Origin: Rhodospirillales bacterium
GTDB lineage: Bacteria; Pseudomonadota; Alphaproteobacteria; Rhodospirillales; JASLLV01
Length of the DNA: 7,563 nucleotides
Reading direction: 5' to 3'
NCBI GenBank assembly: GCA_030754475.1
Contig: JASMAE010000094.1
Coordinates: forward strand, 1 to 7,563
Position 1 is the first letter of the stretch, and the number at the start of each line of letters is the position of its first letter. Position numbers and translations under genes: made by a program. A model generated the notes under the pieces. The model searched no databases and was not told the DNA's origin. It saw only the letters and a list, made by a program, of their open reading frames with translations. Positions 5,933 to 7,563 of this stretch are shown in pieces.

Positions 5933-7486
5933 TCAATCGTCTGCGAAACGCGGAAACACGCCCTCAGGCTTGGGAAGCGCCGTCCCGGCGCTGAGCCCAC
6001 CGCTCGGCCCGAGGCGCGAGAAGCCGCGTTCCGCCGCGCCCACGCCGATCTGATCGAGGATGCGCCCGGCCGAGTCCGGCATGAAAGGCTGGGTGAGGAT
6101 GGCGAGGTGGCGAATCACTTCGGCAAGCACGTAGAGCACGGTCGCCATGCGTTCGGGGTCGGTCGTTCGCAGCGTCCACGGCGCCTGGCGATCGACGTAT
6201 CCGTTCGCCGCCCGGACCTGCCGCCAGATGACTTCCAGCGCCTCGTGGAACGCCTGCGCGTCGACGCTGCCCCGCACCGCGTCCAACAGGCCGTATGCGG
6301 ACGAGAGCAGCGCCCGATCGGCCTCGCCGAGCGTTCCGGGCTCGGGCACCCGGGCGGCGCAGTCGCGGTTGATCATGGACAGCACCCGTTGGACCAAGTT
6401 ACCGAAATCGTTGGCAAGATCGCTGTTGATCCGGTTGACCGCGGCTTGGTGCGAGAAGTCGCCGTCGTTGCCGAACGGGACCTCGCGCAGAAGGAAATAG
6501 CGCACCGGATCGAGGCCGTAACGCTCGACGATGGCGAGCGGGTCGATGATGTTGCCGAGCGACTTCGAGATCTTCTCGCCTTCGTTGGTCCACCAGCCGT
6601 GTGCAAAGACCCGTCGCGCCGGCTCCAGGCCCGCCGCCATCAGGAACGCCGGCCAATAGACGGCGTGGAAGCGCAGGATGTCCTTCCCCACCATGTGCAG
6701 ATCGGCCGGCCAGTACGTCGCGTACTCGCCCTCGTCGGTGTTCGGGAATTCCACGGCGGTAATGTAGTTTGTGAGTGCGTCCAACCACACGTACATGATG
6801 TGGGCGTCGTCGCCGGGCACCGGGACGCCCCAGTCGAAGCTGGTCCGCGAGATCGAGAGATCGTTGAGCCCGCCCCGCACGAAGCTGACCACCTCGTTGC
6901 GGCGGCCCGCCGGAAGGACGCAATCGGGCCGTTCCGCGTACATCTTCAGCAACGGTTCCTGCCATTCCGAAAGCCGGAAGAAGTAGCTCGGCTCCTCGAC
7001 CCATTGCACGTCAGCGCCCGAGGGCGCGCGTCGCACGCCATCGGTCCCCTCGATCAGTTCGGATTCGGCGTAGTAGGCCTCGTCGCGCACCGAATACCAC
7101 CCGGCATAGGTCCCGAGATAGATTTGACCGCGCTCGTCGAGCCGCCGCCACAGGTCCTGACACGCGACCGCGTGGCGGCTCTCGGTGGTGCGGATGAAGT
7201 CGTCGTTGCTGAACTTCATGACGGCGGCAAGGTCGCGGAAGTTCCCCGAGACCTTGTCGGTGAAGGTCTGGGGATCGAGGCCGGCGACGCGGGCCGACTC
7301 CGCCACCTTTTCGCCATGCTCGTCGGTGCCGGTCAGAAACTTGACGTCGAAACCGTCCAGTCGCTTGAACCGCGCCAGAACGTCGCAGGCGAGCGTCGTA
7401 TACGCGTGCCCGATATGGGGCGCGTCGTTCACGTTATAGATGGGCGTGGTCACGTAGTACGTCGGCAGGTCGATCCGTCTCTCCAA
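5933..7486 (-). CDS. metG: Methionyl-tRNA synthetase
   Basis: A 517-residue class I aminoacyl-tRNA synthetase that charges tRNA-Met for both initiation and elongation. The catalytic Rossmann domain starts at YYVTTPIYNVNDAPHIGHAY, with the HIGH motif at 24-27. FLTGTDEHGEK is at 50-60, and the KMSKS loop reads KISKS at 305-309. The connective segment (YAGWYSVRDEAYYAESEL, 127-144) has no CxxC pairs, so this is the short form without the zinc knuckle. The helical anticodon-binding domain runs from about 345 to 490 (APWTLR at 435-440). There is no C-terminal EMAP-II-like tRNA-binding domain. The start is uncertain: TTG at 7486 is the only conventional codon close enough ahead of YYVTTPIY, and its ribosome binding site is weak. 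The probable holB tail overlaps this start. tatD follows after 17 nt. Confidence 0.96.
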   Translation of the reverse strand: MERRIDLPTYYVTTPIYNVNDAPHIGHAYTTLACDVLARFKRLDGFDVKFLTGTDEHGEKVAESARVAGLDPQTFTDKVSGNFRDLAAVMKFSNDDFIRTTESRHAVACQDLWRRLDERGQIYLGTYAGWYSVRDEAYYAESELIEGTDGVRRAPSGADVQWVEEPSYFFRLSEWQEPLLKMYAERPDCVLPAGRRNEVVSFVRGGLNDLSISRTSFDWGVPVPGDDAHIMYVWLDALTNYITAVEFPNTDEGEYATYWPADLHMVGKDILRFHAVYWPAFLMAAGLEPARRVFAHGWWTNEGEKISKSLGNIIDPLAIVERYGLDPVRYFLLREVPFGNDGDFSHQAAVNRINSDLANDFGNLVQRVLSMINRDCAARVPEPGTLGEADRALLSSAYGLLDAVRGSVDAQAFHEALEVIWRQVRAANGYVDRQAPWTLRTTDPERMATVLYVLAEVIRHLAILTQPFMPDSAGRILDQIGVGAAERGFSRLGPSGGLSAGTALPKPEGVFPRFADD

Positions 7487-7563
7487 GGACCCGCCGAGAT
7501 CGTTCCGCCGCGTTCTGATGCTCGCGCGGCGGTCTCCAATTCCAGCAAAGCGTTGATGAGCAA
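7450..7563 (-). CDS. holB: Probable C-terminal end of DNA polymerase III subunit delta' (partial)
   Basis: A minus-strand open frame enters from the right edge and ends at TGA 7452-7450, giving 37 residues. Its first part, LLINALLELETAARASERGG, resembles the closing helix of alphaproteobacterial HolB, the clamp-loader delta' subunit. holB directly upstream of metG is a common order in this group. The last 16 or so residues overlap the start of metG by 37 nt if metG begins at TTG 7486, which is long for a real overlap. Only the tail is visible, so the identity rests mainly on gene order. Confidence 0.45.
   Translation of the reverse strand: MLINALLELETAARASERGGTISAGPWRDGSTCRRTT

Overview
The window looks like a chromosomal housekeeping segment of a GC-rich proteobacterium, most likely an alphaproteobacterium of the Rhodospirillales type. 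That placement is inference, from the GC-rich codon use and from the (holB)-metG-tatD-MBL hydrolase-mazG order, which is familiar in that group. No phage, CRISPR, plasmid or intact IS gene is visible.

Layout. Positions 101-2441 carry three rightward genes: an inositol-monophosphatase-family phosphatase, an NAD(P)-dependent beta-hydroxyacid dehydrogenase, and a small cysteine-dioxygenase-like cupin. The last two are 16 nt apart and probably co-transcribed. They converge, across 30 nt, on a leftward block that fills the rest of the window. In its own direction of transcription this block reads: a probable C-terminal tail of holB (right edge), metG (methionyl-tRNA synthetase), tatD (metal-dependent DNase/hydrolase), a PhnP-like metallo-beta-lactamase-fold hydrolase, a 266-nt gap, mazG (nucleoside triphosphate pyrophosphohydrolase), and a lipoprotein of unknown function. 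holB through the MBL hydrolase are packed with overlaps or very short spacers and look like one operon. Its themes are replication, translation, nucleic-acid hydrolysis and, with mazG, nucleotide-pool cleaning.

The one stretch that does not look like the rest is inside the 266-nt gap upstream of mazG. About 80 bp (4164-4243) is extremely AT-rich (17 G/C in the 77 bases 4164-4240) within very GC-rich surroundings. It is flanked exactly by an 8-bp direct repeat, CGTTGTCG, at 4156-4163 and 4244-4251. It contains two inverted repeats of identical geometry (6-bp arms, 4-nt spacer). This looks like inserted DNA with a target-site duplication, or a compact regulatory cassette, but terminal inverted repeats typical of an IS are not seen. 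A second oddity is that the MBL hydrolase appears to lack the last metal-binding histidine expected in its family. Otherwise the window is ordinary.
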